From contig DATGZH010000030.1 of assembly GCA_035297265.1 (NCBI GenBank), forward strand, positions 1-47,098: a stretch of DNA of 47,098 nt, read 5' to 3'. Below the pieces are notes generated by a model, which saw nothing but the letters and a program-made list of their open reading frames with translations, was not told the DNA's origin and did not search any database. Below, in pieces: positions 15,601 through 24,162 of the stretch; position 1 is the stretch's first letter, and the number at the start of each line of letters is the position of its first letter. Origin of the DNA: DATGZH01 sp035297265. GTDB taxonomy: Bacteria; Actinomycetota; Acidimicrobiia; Acidimicrobiales; RAAP-2. Both the position numbers and the translations under genes were made by a program.

Positions 15601-17199
15601 CTAAGCGATCAGCGACTGCTCGGCGGCCTCGCCCAGCCCCGAGCTCGTCGACCAGGCCTGATCCCGAAGCGGAACCTCCTCCAAGAAGAGGGAGAGGACG
15701 AACGCGACGATGCCGAAGGGCACGCCGATGAGGAATACCGTGGTGAGGGCGTGGTTGAACGCCAGGACCACGCCGGCGTGGATCGCTGGCGGCAAGGCGT
15801 TGAGCTGGGCGGGATTGGCGGCGATGTTGTGCCCGGCGAAGTGCTTGAGGGCACTCGCTGGAACGAATTTCGGCAGCTCGGCAAAGAGCACGTGGTTGAA
15901 GATCGCGCCGAAGAGGGCCACCCCGAAGGCACCGCCGATCATCCGGAAGAACGTGGCGTTCGACGTCGCCGTGCCGAGCAGGCTGTAGGGGACAGCGTTC
16001 TGGACCGCCACGACGAGGATCTGCATCACGAGGCCGAGACCAAGCCCCACCACGAACATGTAGAGAGAGGACAACGCGAGCGGGGTGCTCGGGGTCATCG
16101 TGGAGAGGAAGAAGAGGCCGACGGTCATGACGGCCGTTCCGGTGACCGGGAAGATCTTGTACCGGCCCCAGCGGGTGACGAGGCGACCGCTCGGGATGAA
16201 CGTCGCCAACATCCCGCCCACGAGCGGCAGCAGCTGGAGGCCCGAGCTCGTCGGCGTGGCCCCGTGCACCGTCTGGAGGTAGAGCGGTATGTAGATGATG
16301 GCCCCGAACATGACGAAACCGACGACGAAGCCGACGGCGTTGGCCACGCTGAAGACCCGGTTGCGGAACAAGGAGAGCGGAATGATCGGCTCAGCCGCCC
16401 GGGCCTCAACGAAGCAGAAGGCCACGAGGAGCACGACGGCGGCCACCGAGAGCCCGATGATCGTCCCGGACCCGACCTGGGACGAGCCTCCGAGCCACGT
16501 GGTCACGAGGATGATCGAGGTGACCGCGGCGCCGAGGAGGGCCGTTCCGAGATAGTCGATGCGGTGCTCGGTCCGACGGACCGGGATGTGGAGCGCGGTC
16601 GCCACCACCACGAGGGCCACGATGCCGATCGGGATGTTGATGTAGAAGATCCAGCGCCACGACAGGTGCTGGGTGAAAAACCCGCCCAAGAGGGGGCCGG
16701 CCACGCTGGTCAGGCCGAAGACCGCCCCGAAGTAGCCCATGTAGCGGCCCCGCATGCGCGGGCTGATCACGTCACCTGTGATGGCCTGGGACCCGACCAT
16801 GAGGCCCCCGGCGCCCACCCCCTGGATCGCCCGGAAGGCCACGAGCTGGCTGAGCGTCTGGGAGAGCCCCGCCAGGGCCGAGCCCACGAGGAAGATGACG
16901 ATCGCCGCCTGGTAGAGGCGCTTCCTTCCGTAGAGGTCGCCGAGCTTGCCCCAGATGGGCGTCGAGATCGTGAGCGTGAGCAGATAGGACGTCACCACCC
17001 ACGAGAGGTGGTTGAGGCCGTGGAGGTCGCCGGCGATCGTGGGGAGGGCGGTCGAGACGATCGTCTGGTCGAGCGAGGCCAGGATCATCCCGAGCATGAG
17101 TGCCCCGATGATCACGAGGATCCGACGGTGCTCCGCCTGGTCCATCTCGAGCTGGTCGGTCGGCGCCGCCTCCAGGCGCCGGCTCTCGTCAACCGCCAT
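15601..17199 (-). CDS. MFS drug transporter, DHA2 (EmrB/QacA) family
   Basis: Proton-driven multidrug exporter in the cytoplasmic membrane. The 532 residues form about 14 hydrophobic segments, the DHA2 pattern. They show LDQTIVSTALPTIAGDL near residue 43, the motif A loop GKLGDLYGRKRLY near 85, and motif C as GPLLGGFF near 168. Its start overlaps the marR stop by 11 bases, so the regulator and exporter form one operon, the standard arrangement for efflux genes controlled by their own MarR repressor. It is convergent with the secreted repeat gene, whose stop is 9 bases away. Confidence 0.93.
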   Translation of the reverse strand: MAVDESRRLEAAPTDQLEMDQAEHRRILVIIGALMLGMILASLDQTIVSTALPTIAGDLHGLNHLSWVVTSYLLTLTISTPIWGKLGDLYGRKRLYQAAIVIFLVGSALAGLSQTLSQLVAFRAIQGVGAGGLMVGSQAITGDVISPRMRGRYMGYFGAVFGLTSVAGPLLGGFFTQHLSWRWIFYINIPIGIVALVVVATALHIPVRRTEHRIDYLGTALLGAAVTSIILVTTWLGGSSQVGSGTIIGLSVAAVVLLVAFCFVEARAAEPIIPLSLFRNRVFSVANAVGFVVGFVMFGAIIYIPLYLQTVHGATPTSSGLQLLPLVGGMLATFIPSGRLVTRWGRYKIFPVTGTAVMTVGLFFLSTMTPSTPLALSSLYMFVVGLGLGLVMQILVVAVQNAVPYSLLGTATSNATFFRMIGGAFGVALFGAIFNHVLFAELPKFVPASALKHFAGHNIAANPAQLNALPPAIHAGVVLAFNHALTTVFLIGVPFGIVAFVLSLFLEEVPLRDQAWSTSSGLGEAAEQSLIA

Positions 17200-17674
17200 G
17201 GGAGACCTCGGCCTCGAACTCGATCGTCGACGCCAGCAGTTGGAGCAGCCGGGCGAACTCCCGGCGGTCGTCGCCCGACCAGCCGCGGAGGAGCGAGTCC
17301 AGCCACTGCTGGCGGGCGCTCAGCAGGCGCTCGATCGAGTGCCGACCCTCGGGCGTGAGACGGAGGCGCATGGCCCGGGCGTCGGCCGGGTCGGCCGAGC
17401 GGGCCAGGAGCCCGGCCCGCTCCAGCTGCTGGACCTTCCGGGTGACGGCCGGCGGGTCGACGGCCAGGCGCTCGGCCAGCTCGGTGAGGCGAACGTCCTC
17501 GCCCTCGGCGTAGAGCTTGTAGAGGAGGGCACCGCCGCTGCGGTCGAGGTCCACCCCGGCCCGCTTGCACAGCATCTCGTGCGTCCGCACCTGGTTCATC
17601 GCCCGGGCCACCGAGAGGAGCGCCGCGGCGATCGCCTCGGTGGTGCGGTCCATCGTGGTCTTCGTCGTGGTCAC
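17189..17674 (-). CDS. MarR-family transcriptional regulator
   Basis: Winged helix-turn-helix repressor of 161 residues, probably controlling itself and the exporter it overlaps. The DNA-binding core lies at about residues 60-105 (LTELAERLAVDPPAVTRKVQ, then QLERAGLLARSADPADARA), including the Asp-Arg type wing. The GTG at 17674 is preceded by GAGGAG with an 8-base spacer, supporting this start over the internal ATG at 17653. A candidate operator lies 21 bases upstream. A ligand cannot be inferred. Confidence 0.92.
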   Translation of the reverse strand: MTTTKTTMDRTTEAIAAALLSVARAMNQVRTHEMLCKRAGVDLDRSGGALLYKLYAEGEDVRLTELAERLAVDPPAVTRKVQQLERAGLLARSADPADARAMRLRLTPEGRHSIERLLSARQQWLDSLLRGWSGDDRREFARLLQLLASTIEFEAEVSHGG

Positions 17675-17694
17675 CCCGGCCGCTCCTCGCCCTC

Positions 17695-17717
17695 TAGTTA
17701 TATGTTACAGGCAACTA
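17695..17717. promoter_or_regulatory. candidate MarR operator
   Basis: TAGTT and AACTA arms separated by 13 bases, in a markedly AT-rich patch immediately upstream of marR. On the minus strand the patch also holds a TATAAC -10-like hexamer, so a bound repressor would block the promoter. The half-site layout and the position fit autoregulation by MarR proteins. This is inferred from symmetry and context. Confidence 0.55.
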
Positions 17718-17754
17718 TCTGGCCCCGACCGCGGGCGCCGGTCGATGGCCGGGT

Positions 17755-18753
17755 CTAGTAAGCGCCCTGGTTGGCGAGGATCCGGCTCGGGTTGCCCACC
17801 AGCATCTGCTCCACCTGGTCCTCTTCGATCCCGTGCTCGTGCATCGCCGGGAGCACCTCGTCGCTCAGATGGGTCAGCTGCCAGGTGCTGAGGCCGGCCC
17901 CGAAGTCCCGGGGCAGCCAGTCGCCGTAGCAGGTCGTGTCGTGGGAGAGGACGATGCGGTCGCTGTAGCCCTCGGCGCAGAGGCGGGCCACCGTGTCGAT
18001 CCGGGTGGCCATGTCCGGGAGCCCGAGGTCCGGCAGGTAGAGGCCGAAGCGGTCGGCGCCGATCGTCGAGCCGGCGTCGAGCAGCGCCCGCAGGTAGTCG
18101 AGGTCCGTCGAGTCGCCGCTGTGCCCGATGATCACCCGGGAGAGGTCGACGCCCTCCTCGGCGAAGATCCGCTGCTGGTCGAGGCCGTTCTGCTGGTGGA
18201 CGTCGGTGTGGGTGGTGATCGGCACCCCGGTCGCCCGGTGGGCCCGGGCCACCGCCCGCAGGATGCGCTCGACGTTCGGCGTGACCCCCGCCCGGTCGGT
18301 CGCCGTCTTGATGAGCGCCGCCTTCACCCCGCTCGACCCGATCCCCTCGGTGATGTCGCGGACGAACATGTCGGTGAGGACGTCCTCGGTCCTCCCATCC
18401 ACCTGCTTGGCCGGGTGCCCGAAGCGGAAGAAGAACGGCAGGTGGTCGTAGGTGTAGATCCCGGTGCAGACGACGATGTTGAGGTCGACCTGCTCGTTCA
18501 CCGCCTTGACCGCCTCGAGGTCCCGCCCGTGCCCGAGGGCGGTGCAGTCGACGAGCGTGTCGACCCCGTGCTCCTTGGCCTGTCGGAGGAGGTCGACGAC
18601 CGAGCGGAGCACCGCCTCCTTGTCGTTCGTCCAGCTGAGGTCGGGATACTCCTTCTCGACCTCGGCCGTGATGTTGAAGACGTGCTCGTGCATGAGCGTG
18701 CGGCCGAGCGCCTTCGTGTCGACCTCGCCCCGCACCGTGGCCACCGTCGTCAT
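17755..18753 (-). CDS. phosphotriesterase-family metal-dependent hydrolase
   Basis: Binuclear-metal TIM-barrel hydrolase of 332 residues. The metal ligands are visible: HEH near residue 22 (LMHEHVF), the bridging Lys in KAALIK near 146, His in THTDVH near 180, His in IIGHSGD near 208 and Asp in LSHDTTCYG near 271. Many members of this family are lactonases rather than true phosphotriesterases, which would fit a catabolic operon. It is the last gene of the eight-gene run, 10 bases after the P450 stop. Confidence 0.9.
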   Translation of the reverse strand: MTTVATVRGEVDTKALGRTLMHEHVFNITAEVEKEYPDLSWTNDKEAVLRSVVDLLRQAKEHGVDTLVDCTALGHGRDLEAVKAVNEQVDLNIVVCTGIYTYDHLPFFFRFGHPAKQVDGRTEDVLTDMFVRDITEGIGSSGVKAALIKTATDRAGVTPNVERILRAVARAHRATGVPITTHTDVHQQNGLDQQRIFAEEGVDLSRVIIGHSGDSTDLDYLRALLDAGSTIGADRFGLYLPDLGLPDMATRIDTVARLCAEGYSDRIVLSHDTTCYGDWLPRDFGAGLSTWQLTHLSDEVLPAMHEHGIEEDQVEQMLVGNPSRILANQGAY

Positions 18754-18763
18754 CGCTCCTCCC

Positions 18764-19990
18764 CTACCCCACGACCAGCGGCACGGTGCGGTAGCCCCAC
18801 TGGAAGCTGGACGGCGGGCGCAGCGCGTGGTCGAGGTCGATCTCGTACTCGGGCGCTCGGGCCAGGAGCTCCTCGAGGAGGATCCGGCCCTCGAGGCGGG
18901 CCAGGTGGGTGCCGACGCAGAAGCTCTGCCCCTGGCCGAAGGCCAGGTGGCGGGCGATCGGGCGGTCCCAGAGGAACGTGTCGGGGTCGTCGAACTCCCG
19001 CTCGTCGCGGTTGGCCGACATGAGCAGGGGGAAGATGCGGTGCCCCGCCCCGAGCTCCTCGCCGGCCATCGTGATGGGCCGCTTCACCGTCCGGGTGAAC
19101 CACTGGGCCGGGGCGCAGAACCGCAGCATCTCCTCGAAGGCCACCGCGCAGTTCGCCGGGTCGGCGACGAGCTCCCGGCGCTGGTCCGGGGCCCGCCAGA
19201 GCTCGATGAGCCCGTGCGACACCACCTTGGGCAGGGTCTCGACCCCGCCGAACAGCACGATGGCGAGCACCGAGCTGCCGATCTCGCGGTCGGTCAGCTC
19301 CCGGCCGTCGAGGCGGTAGCGCACGAGCCCGTCGATGAGCGGTCGCTCGCCGCCGGCGCCGGCCGCCCGACGCTCCGCCACGAGCCCGGTCACCTGGTCG
19401 ATGACCTGCCCGTAGGCCCGGTCCTGGGCCTTCGGGTCCTCGGCCCCCGGGGCCGAGGCGATGACGGCGTCGCGGACCCACTCGGCCTCCTCGAGCGGGA
19501 GGCCGAAGAGATGGCACATCGTCTGGGCCGCCACCACCCCGGCGTACTCGCTCGTCACGTTGAACCGCCCCTGCGGGAGGAGGACGTCGAGGCGGGCCCG
19601 GGCGAAGGAGCGGATCAGCTCCTCCAGCCGACCGACGGCCCCCGGCCGGAGGGCCGGGCTGAAGGCCTGGCGCAGCTCCTCGTGCACCGGCGACTCCGTG
19701 TAGCCGAAGACCGGCAACGGGTCGTAGACCAGCTCGGGCACCGAGCCGCCGTTGCTCACGAGCAGCTGCTTTTTGAGGAGGAGCGTGCCCTCGACCGGGG
19801 TGATGTGGCCCTCCCGGTCGTTCAGGATCTGCCACACGTCGTCGAAACGGGAGATGGCCCAGGCCTCGTACTCGGGGAGGAAGTAGGCCCGATGATGGTC
19901 CCGCAGCTCCTGGTAGAAGGGCAGCGGATTGGCCATCTCGTCCGGCCCGAACGGGTCGTACGAGAACGGCTCGCCCACCGGGGGGGTCAC
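18764..19990 (-). CDS. cytochrome P450 (first of three)
   Basis: Haem monooxygenase of 408 residues, soluble. The haem loop is FGQGQSFCVG near residue 354, where Cys is the iron ligand. The ExxR motif is in EEMLRF near 286. The I-helix motif reads GGVETLPK near 243: the Glu-Thr pair is present, but Leu follows where many bacterial P450s have a second Thr. Its GTG start overlaps the upstream dehydrogenase stop as GTGA, so it is translationally coupled. The ferredoxin encoded three genes upstream in the operon is a likely electron donor; a ferredoxin reductase is not in the window. Confidence 0.94.
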   Translation of the reverse strand: MTPPVGEPFSYDPFGPDEMANPLPFYQELRDHHRAYFLPEYEAWAISRFDDVWQILNDREGHITPVEGTLLLKKQLLVSNGGSVPELVYDPLPVFGYTESPVHEELRQAFSPALRPGAVGRLEELIRSFARARLDVLLPQGRFNVTSEYAGVVAAQTMCHLFGLPLEEAEWVRDAVIASAPGAEDPKAQDRAYGQVIDQVTGLVAERRAAGAGGERPLIDGLVRYRLDGRELTDREIGSSVLAIVLFGGVETLPKVVSHGLIELWRAPDQRRELVADPANCAVAFEEMLRFCAPAQWFTRTVKRPITMAGEELGAGHRIFPLLMSANRDEREFDDPDTFLWDRPIARHLAFGQGQSFCVGTHLARLEGRILLEELLARAPEYEIDLDHALRPPSSFQWGYRTVPLVVG

Positions 19991-21075
19991 GGCTCGCCGC
20001 CGAAGCGGCCCACGTGGGCCGGCACCGCGGCCGGGTTCACGAGGTGACGGGGCCGCGTCCCCCGGAGGGCCTCGAGCATGAGGCGGGTGGGGGTCATGGA
20101 GGAGGCCCGGAAGACCTCCGGGGCGTTCCCGCCGAGGTGCGGCGTGAGCACCACGTTGTCGATGTCGAACAGCGGGTGGTCGGGCGGCAGGGGCTCGGGT
20201 TCGGTGACGTCGAGCCCGGCCCCGGCGATCGTCCCCGCTCGGAGCGCCTCGACGAGCGCGTCGGTGTCGACGAGGCCGCCCCGGGCCGTGTTGATGAGGA
20301 GGGCCGACCGCTTCATGGCGCCCAGCTCGGGCGGGCCGATGAGCGAGGTCGTGCCCGTGGTGAACGGGGCGTTCAACGAGACCACGTCGGCCTGGCCGAG
20401 GGCCTCGTGGAGGTCAGAGAGGAGCGTGATCCCCTGGCGCTCGGCCTCGATCGGGTCGAAGAACGGGTCGTAGGCGAGGACCCGCATGCCGAAGCCCAGT
20501 CGGCAGATGTCGCCGATGGTCCGCCCGATGAAGCCGTAGCCCACGATGGTGAGGGTCTTGCCCCGGAGAAGCGAGAGACGGGGTGCGCCCTGCATCGGGC
20601 GCATGGGGTCCACTTTCTTGTGCTCGTGGGCGAAGCGGTCCGAGTCGGCGATACGCCGGCACAGGGCCAGCATCAGGCCGACCGCCTGCTCGGCCACCGC
20701 CGGGGCATTGGCCCCGGCGGCGTTGATGACGTAGATCCCCCGCTCGGTGGCCGCGGCCACGTCGATCTTGTCGGTGCCCGCCGCGCTGATGAACACCACC
20801 TCGAGGTGGGGGGCCCGTTCGAACATGTCCTCGGTGACGGGCAGGTGGCCCACCGGGCCGAGCCCGTGGAGGGCGTGGATCTCGCCCAGGTGGCGGTCGA
20901 GGGACTCCTTCACCGCCCGGTGGCGCTCGGCGAAGCGGTCGGTGCCGCCGAAGCCGAGCGCCCGTTCCTCGGCGTCGAGGCCGTAGACCACCTCGACGTC
21001 GTCGGCCTCCTGCAGGAGCGCCTCGGCCTCGGGGTGGAGGAGGAACGTGGGGATGAAGACCAACTTCTTCGACAT
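19987..21075 (-). CDS. D-isomer-specific 2-hydroxyacid dehydrogenase
   Basis: NAD(P)-dependent interconversion of a D-2-hydroxy acid and a 2-oxo acid. The 362 residues contain the Rossmann motif GYGFIG near residue 178, the catalytic Arg in NTARGG near 259, Glu in DVTEPEP near 288 and His in LTPHLGG near 309: the full Arg-Glu-His set. The segment AAGTDKIDVAAATERGIYV near residue 97 is also typical. The ATG at 21075 has a GAGGAG ribosome site. It sits between an aldolase gene (12-base gap) and the P450 (4-base overlap). Confidence 0.93.
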   Translation of the reverse strand: MSKKLVFIPTFLLHPEAEALLQEADDVEVVYGLDAEERALGFGGTDRFAERHRAVKESLDRHLGEIHALHGLGPVGHLPVTEDMFERAPHLEVVFISAAGTDKIDVAAATERGIYVINAAGANAPAVAEQAVGLMLALCRRIADSDRFAHEHKKVDPMRPMQGAPRLSLLRGKTLTIVGYGFIGRTIGDICRLGFGMRVLAYDPFFDPIEAERQGITLLSDLHEALGQADVVSLNAPFTTGTTSLIGPPELGAMKRSALLINTARGGLVDTDALVEALRAGTIAGAGLDVTEPEPLPPDHPLFDIDNVVLTPHLGGNAPEVFRASSMTPTRLMLEALRGTRPRHLVNPAAVPAHVGRFGGEP

Positions 21076-21087
21076 GTCGCCGTCTCC

Positions 21088-21861
21088 TCAGCTGGCCCCG
21101 GCGCCCGGGAAGGACTCGCGCAGCTCGGCCAGCGTGGACCGCTCCCGGGCCGTCCCCGCCCGCAGGTAGCCGGCATCGGCGCCGAGGACGACGAACTGCA
21201 GCCCCCGGCCGACGAGGTCCCGGGCCTGCTCGGCCCCGGTGCTGACCGTGCCGACGAAGCGCCCGGCCCGCCGGGCCGCGGCGACCACCGCGTCGAGGGC
21301 CTCGAGCACCGGGGCGCTCGTCCCGGTGACGTCGAGCGGCTCGCCCAGGGCGAGACCGAGGTCCATCGGGCCGACGAAGAGGCCGTCCACGCCGTCGGTG
21401 GCCGCGATGGCCTCCACGTTGGCCAGGCCTTCGGCGGTCTCGATCATCACCATGACGACGACGTCCTCGTTCGCCGCGTCGGTCCCGCGGAACGCCCCGC
21501 GGGTCGGGCCGAACGAGCGGATGCCGAGTGGCGGGTAGCGGGCGGCCGACGCGGCCCGCGCCGCCTCCTCGGGCGTGTTGACCATCGGCACGATGACCCC
21601 GACGGCGCCGAAGTCGAGCACCCGCATGATCGTCGGCTCGTCGGTCCAGGGCACCCGGACGACCGTCGGTGTGCCACCGAGCTGGAGGGCCTGCACGATG
21701 GGCACGAGGTCGGCCGTCGTCACGGCGCCGTGTTGGAGGTCGACGATCACACAGTCGAAGCCCACCGCGCCCATCAGCTCGGCCGGGACGCTGCCCGGCA
21801 GGATGGTCCAGGCGCCGAAGGCCGCCCGTCCCTCGCCCAGGGCTTCGCGGAGGCGGTGCAC
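21088..21861 (-). CDS. HpcH/HpaI-type aldolase (second copy)
   Basis: Class II pyruvate-type aldolase that cleaves 4-hydroxy-2-oxo acids or related compounds. The 257 residues carry the DLQHG motif near 41 (catalytic His), VVRVPW near 67 (Arg), GVIVPMVNTPEEA near 87, MVMIETAEGL near 137 (metal-binding Glu) and FVGPMDLGLALG near 161 (metal-binding Asp). The start is GTG with GGAG 8 bases upstream. A paralogue of similar length lies just beyond the ferredoxin gene; the two are clearly divergent, so they may act on different substrates. The ferredoxin stop is 6 bases upstream. Confidence 0.92.
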   Translation of the reverse strand: MHRLREALGEGRAAFGAWTILPGSVPAELMGAVGFDCVIVDLQHGAVTTADLVPIVQALQLGGTPTVVRVPWTDEPTIMRVLDFGAVGVIVPMVNTPEEAARAASAARYPPLGIRSFGPTRGAFRGTDAANEDVVVMVMIETAEGLANVEAIAATDGVDGLFVGPMDLGLALGEPLDVTGTSAPVLEALDAVVAAARRAGRFVGTVSTGAEQARDLVGRGLQFVVLGADAGYLRAGTARERSTLAELRESFPGAGAS

Positions 21862-21867
21862 CGTCGC

Positions 21868-22068
21868 CTACTCCGCCACCACGGTGATGACCTGGGCCGG
21901 GCAGGCCTGCTCGGCCTGGCGCACCCGCTCGTCGAGCTCGGGCGCCGGGTGCTCCTCCAGCAGCTGGACGATGGCCCCGTCGTCCTGGGCGAAGACCTCG
22001 GGACAGGCCAGGACGCAGGCGCCGCTGCCGATGCACTTGTCGGCGTCGACCGCCACCCGCAGCGTCAC
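21868..22068 (-). CDS. ferredoxin, 3Fe-4S-type
   Basis: Small acidic electron carrier of 66 residues, the kind that serves bacterial P450s. The cluster motif reads CIGSGACVLACP: Cys at about 12, 18 and 22, with Ser where a 4Fe-4S ferredoxin would have its second Cys. The distal Cys is in QACPAQVI near 56. Loss of the second Cys predicts a 3Fe-4S cluster; the additional Cys before Pro is commonly absent in P450-type ferredoxins (which read APEVF) and is a relic of the two-cluster motif. The GTG start has GAGGTG upstream. It is placed between two aldolase genes and three genes before the P450. Confidence 0.92.
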   Translation of the reverse strand: MTLRVAVDADKCIGSGACVLACPEVFAQDDGAIVQLLEEHPAPELDERVRQAEQACPAQVITVVAE

Positions 22069-22093
22069 GCCCGCACCTCGCCCCGGCGATCCT

Positions 22094-22873
22094 TCACCGC
22101 TGGGCCGCCCCCGGTTCGTCGCCCCCCGCCCGGGCCACCCCGAGCTCCCGTCTCGCCATCGTGGCCATCATCGTCGTGTCCGCCCCGAGCGACACCAACC
22201 GGGCGCCGCGGCCGGCCCAACGGGCGGCGTCCGTCCCGTTCATCGAGTGCGAGCCCATCACGACGCCGGCCTGCTCGCAGGCCGCCTTGATCCGCTTGAC
22301 CGGCTCGTCGAGCTGGTCGGACGAGAAAGCCTTCATGGGGTCGAGGCCGAGGCCGATCGAGAGGTCGGCCGGGCCGATGTAGATGCCGCCCAGGTTCGGC
22401 ACGGCACAGATCTCCTCGACCCGCTCCAGGCCCTCGCTCGTCTCGATCATGACGAAGCAGCTCACCCGGTCCTGCAGGCCACCGAGGTCGAGGCCGAGGT
22501 CGGCCCGCATCGGGCCGAAGCTGCGCACGCCTTCGGGGGGGTAGCGGCAGGCGGCCACGGCGGCGACAGCCTCCTCCGGCGTGCTCACCATGGGCACGAT
22601 GACCCCGTCGGCCCCGGCGTCGAGCACCCGGCCGATGAAGGCGTGGTCGTTCTTCGACACCCGGACGATGATCCCGAACGGGGCGTTGGCCATCCGGCGG
22701 ATGAGCACCGCCGCCTGGGCCTCGCTCAAGGTGGTGTGCTGGCAGTCGAGCCCGACGTAGTCGTAGCCGAGCCGTCCGAACAGCTCGATGTTCACCTCGT
22801 TGTCGCCGGTGACCCAACCCCCGAAAGCGGGCTCGTGGCGCGCCCAACGGGCGCTGAGCGCAGCGTGTGGCAT
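22094..22873 (-). CDS. HpcH/HpaI-type aldolase (first copy)
   Basis: Metal-dependent aldolase of 259 residues, paralogous to the gene at 21088. Motifs are GLDCQHTTL near residue 40 (His), IIVRVSKND near 68 (Arg), DGVIVPMVSTPEEA near 88, FVMIETSEGL near 141 (Glu) and YIGPADLSIGLG near 165 (Asp). A short insertion (RADLGLDLGGLQ) follows the RSFGP segment. I chose the ATG at 22873, starting MPHAALSARWARHEP; it lies 2 bases after the hydroxy-acid oxidase stop. The frame is open far upstream only as a shadow. The substrate is likely a hydroxy-oxo acid generated by neighbouring oxidoreductases. Confidence 0.92.
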   Translation of the reverse strand: MPHAALSARWARHEPAFGGWVTGDNEVNIELFGRLGYDYVGLDCQHTTLSEAQAAVLIRRMANAPFGIIVRVSKNDHAFIGRVLDAGADGVIVPMVSTPEEAVAAVAACRYPPEGVRSFGPMRADLGLDLGGLQDRVSCFVMIETSEGLERVEEICAVPNLGGIYIGPADLSIGLGLDPMKAFSSDQLDEPVKRIKAACEQAGVVMGSHSMNGTDAARWAGRGARLVSLGADTTMMATMARRELGVARAGGDEPGAAQR

Positions 22874-22875
22874 GG

Positions 22876-24162
22876 CTAGGCCTCCTTCCTCGTGGGGGTG
22901 AGCGAGCGGCTCCGGCGAGCCGGCGGCGCTTCGTCGGCCACGACGGTGCGGGCCGGGAGGAGCCAGGACTCGTCGAGGTCCTCGAGCCGACCCACCCCCA
23001 TGAGCGTCATCGCCCGGCTCAGCTCCTGGCGCAGGATCCTGAGCACGTCGCGGGCGCCGTCGGGGCCGCTGGCGGCCATGCCGTAGAGGTACGGCCGGCC
23101 GATGCAGACGGCCTTGGCCCCGAGGCAGAGGGCCTTCACGATGTCGCTCCCCCGGCGGATCCCCCCGTCGAGCAGCACCTCGGCCTGGCCGCCCACCCGG
23201 TGGGCGATCGCCGGCAGGGCGTCGAGCGTGGCCACCGCCCCGTCGAGTTGGCGGCCCCCGTGGTTGGAGACGATGACGCCGTCGGCCCCGAGGTCGACCG
23301 CCCGGGCGGCGTCGTCGGCGTCGAGCACGCCTTTGATGAAGAGTGGACCCTGCCAGACCTCGCGCATCCAGGCGAAGTCGTCCCACACGAGCTCGGGGCG
23401 CATGAACCGGTACTGGACGTTGACCGACTGCACGGCGGCCCGGACCCCGCCCTGGTCGACGAGGTTGCGGGCCGACATCCGCTGGTGGCGGAGGAACCGG
23501 TACCACCACCTCGGGCGGACGGCGGCGTTGGCGATGCGGGCCGGCGTGAGGACGGGCGGCGTCCCCATGCCCCGCTTGCGCTCGCCCTCCCGGTTGCCGT
23601 GCACCGGCACGTCGACCGTCACGACGAGGGCCCGGTACCCGCTCCGGCGGGCTCGGTCCATGAACGACTCGGTGAGGGCCCGGGCGCCGGTGGCCATGTC
23701 GGCCCACGGGTAGAGCTGGAAGAAGTGGTCCTCGGCGGTGCCCGCGGCCACCTCCTCGATCGTGTACGTGGCGGCCGAGCTGATGATGGCCCGGGTGCCG
23801 GCCTTCTCCGCCGCCTGGGCCGCCCCGACCTCACCGGTCCAGTGCGAGATCCCGGTCAGCCCGGTCGGCGCGAACAGGACCGGCATGGCGAGGCGGACGC
23901 CGGCCACCTCGACCGAGAGGTCCTTGGCCTCGTGGCCCGTGAGGACCTTCGAGCGCAGGCACCACCGCTCGAAGGCCTCCCGGTTGGCCCGGAGCGAGAC
24001 GTGGTCCTCGGCCCCGCCGTCCACGTAGGCCCACACCATGTCGGGCACCGCCCGGCGGGCCCGCCGACGGTAGTCCTCGACGGTGATCGGCCCCGAGCGG
24101 GAGGACAGCTGGTACTTGAACGAGCTCACCGGTGGCCCATTCCAGCCCGGACGGTCGCTCAC
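22876..24162 (-). CDS. FMN-dependent alpha-hydroxy-acid oxidase/dehydrogenase
   Basis: Oxidises an L-2-hydroxy acid to a 2-oxo acid (lactate dehydrogenase/glycolate oxidase/mandelate dehydrogenase family). The 428-residue product has VWAYVDGGAEDH near residue 42, LFAPTGLTGI near 92, the catalytic run VSNHGGRQLDGA near 280 (active-site His followed by Arg), and the FMN phosphate segment LDGGIRRGSDIVKALCLGAKAV near 310. I chose the GTG at 24162 because it overlaps the upstream cyclase stop as GTGA; the longer frame to 24423 is a shadow. The exact acid oxidised is unknown. Confidence 0.92.
   Translation of the reverse strand: MSDRPGWNGPPVSSFKYQLSSRSGPITVEDYRRRARRAVPDMVWAYVDGGAEDHVSLRANREAFERWCLRSKVLTGHEAKDLSVEVAGVRLAMPVLFAPTGLTGISHWTGEVGAAQAAEKAGTRAIISSAATYTIEEVAAGTAEDHFFQLYPWADMATGARALTESFMDRARRSGYRALVVTVDVPVHGNREGERKRGMGTPPVLTPARIANAAVRPRWWYRFLRHQRMSARNLVDQGGVRAAVQSVNVQYRFMRPELVWDDFAWMREVWQGPLFIKGVLDADDAARAVDLGADGVIVSNHGGRQLDGAVATLDALPAIAHRVGGQAEVLLDGGIRRGSDIVKALCLGAKAVCIGRPYLYGMAASGPDGARDVLRILRQELSRAMTLMGVGRLEDLDESWLLPARTVVADEAPPARRSRSLTPTRKEA

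Noticed and set aside
20014..22290. 758-codon plus-strand open frame
   Set aside because: Antisense to the dehydrogenase, aldolase and ferredoxin genes; no plausible start or domains.
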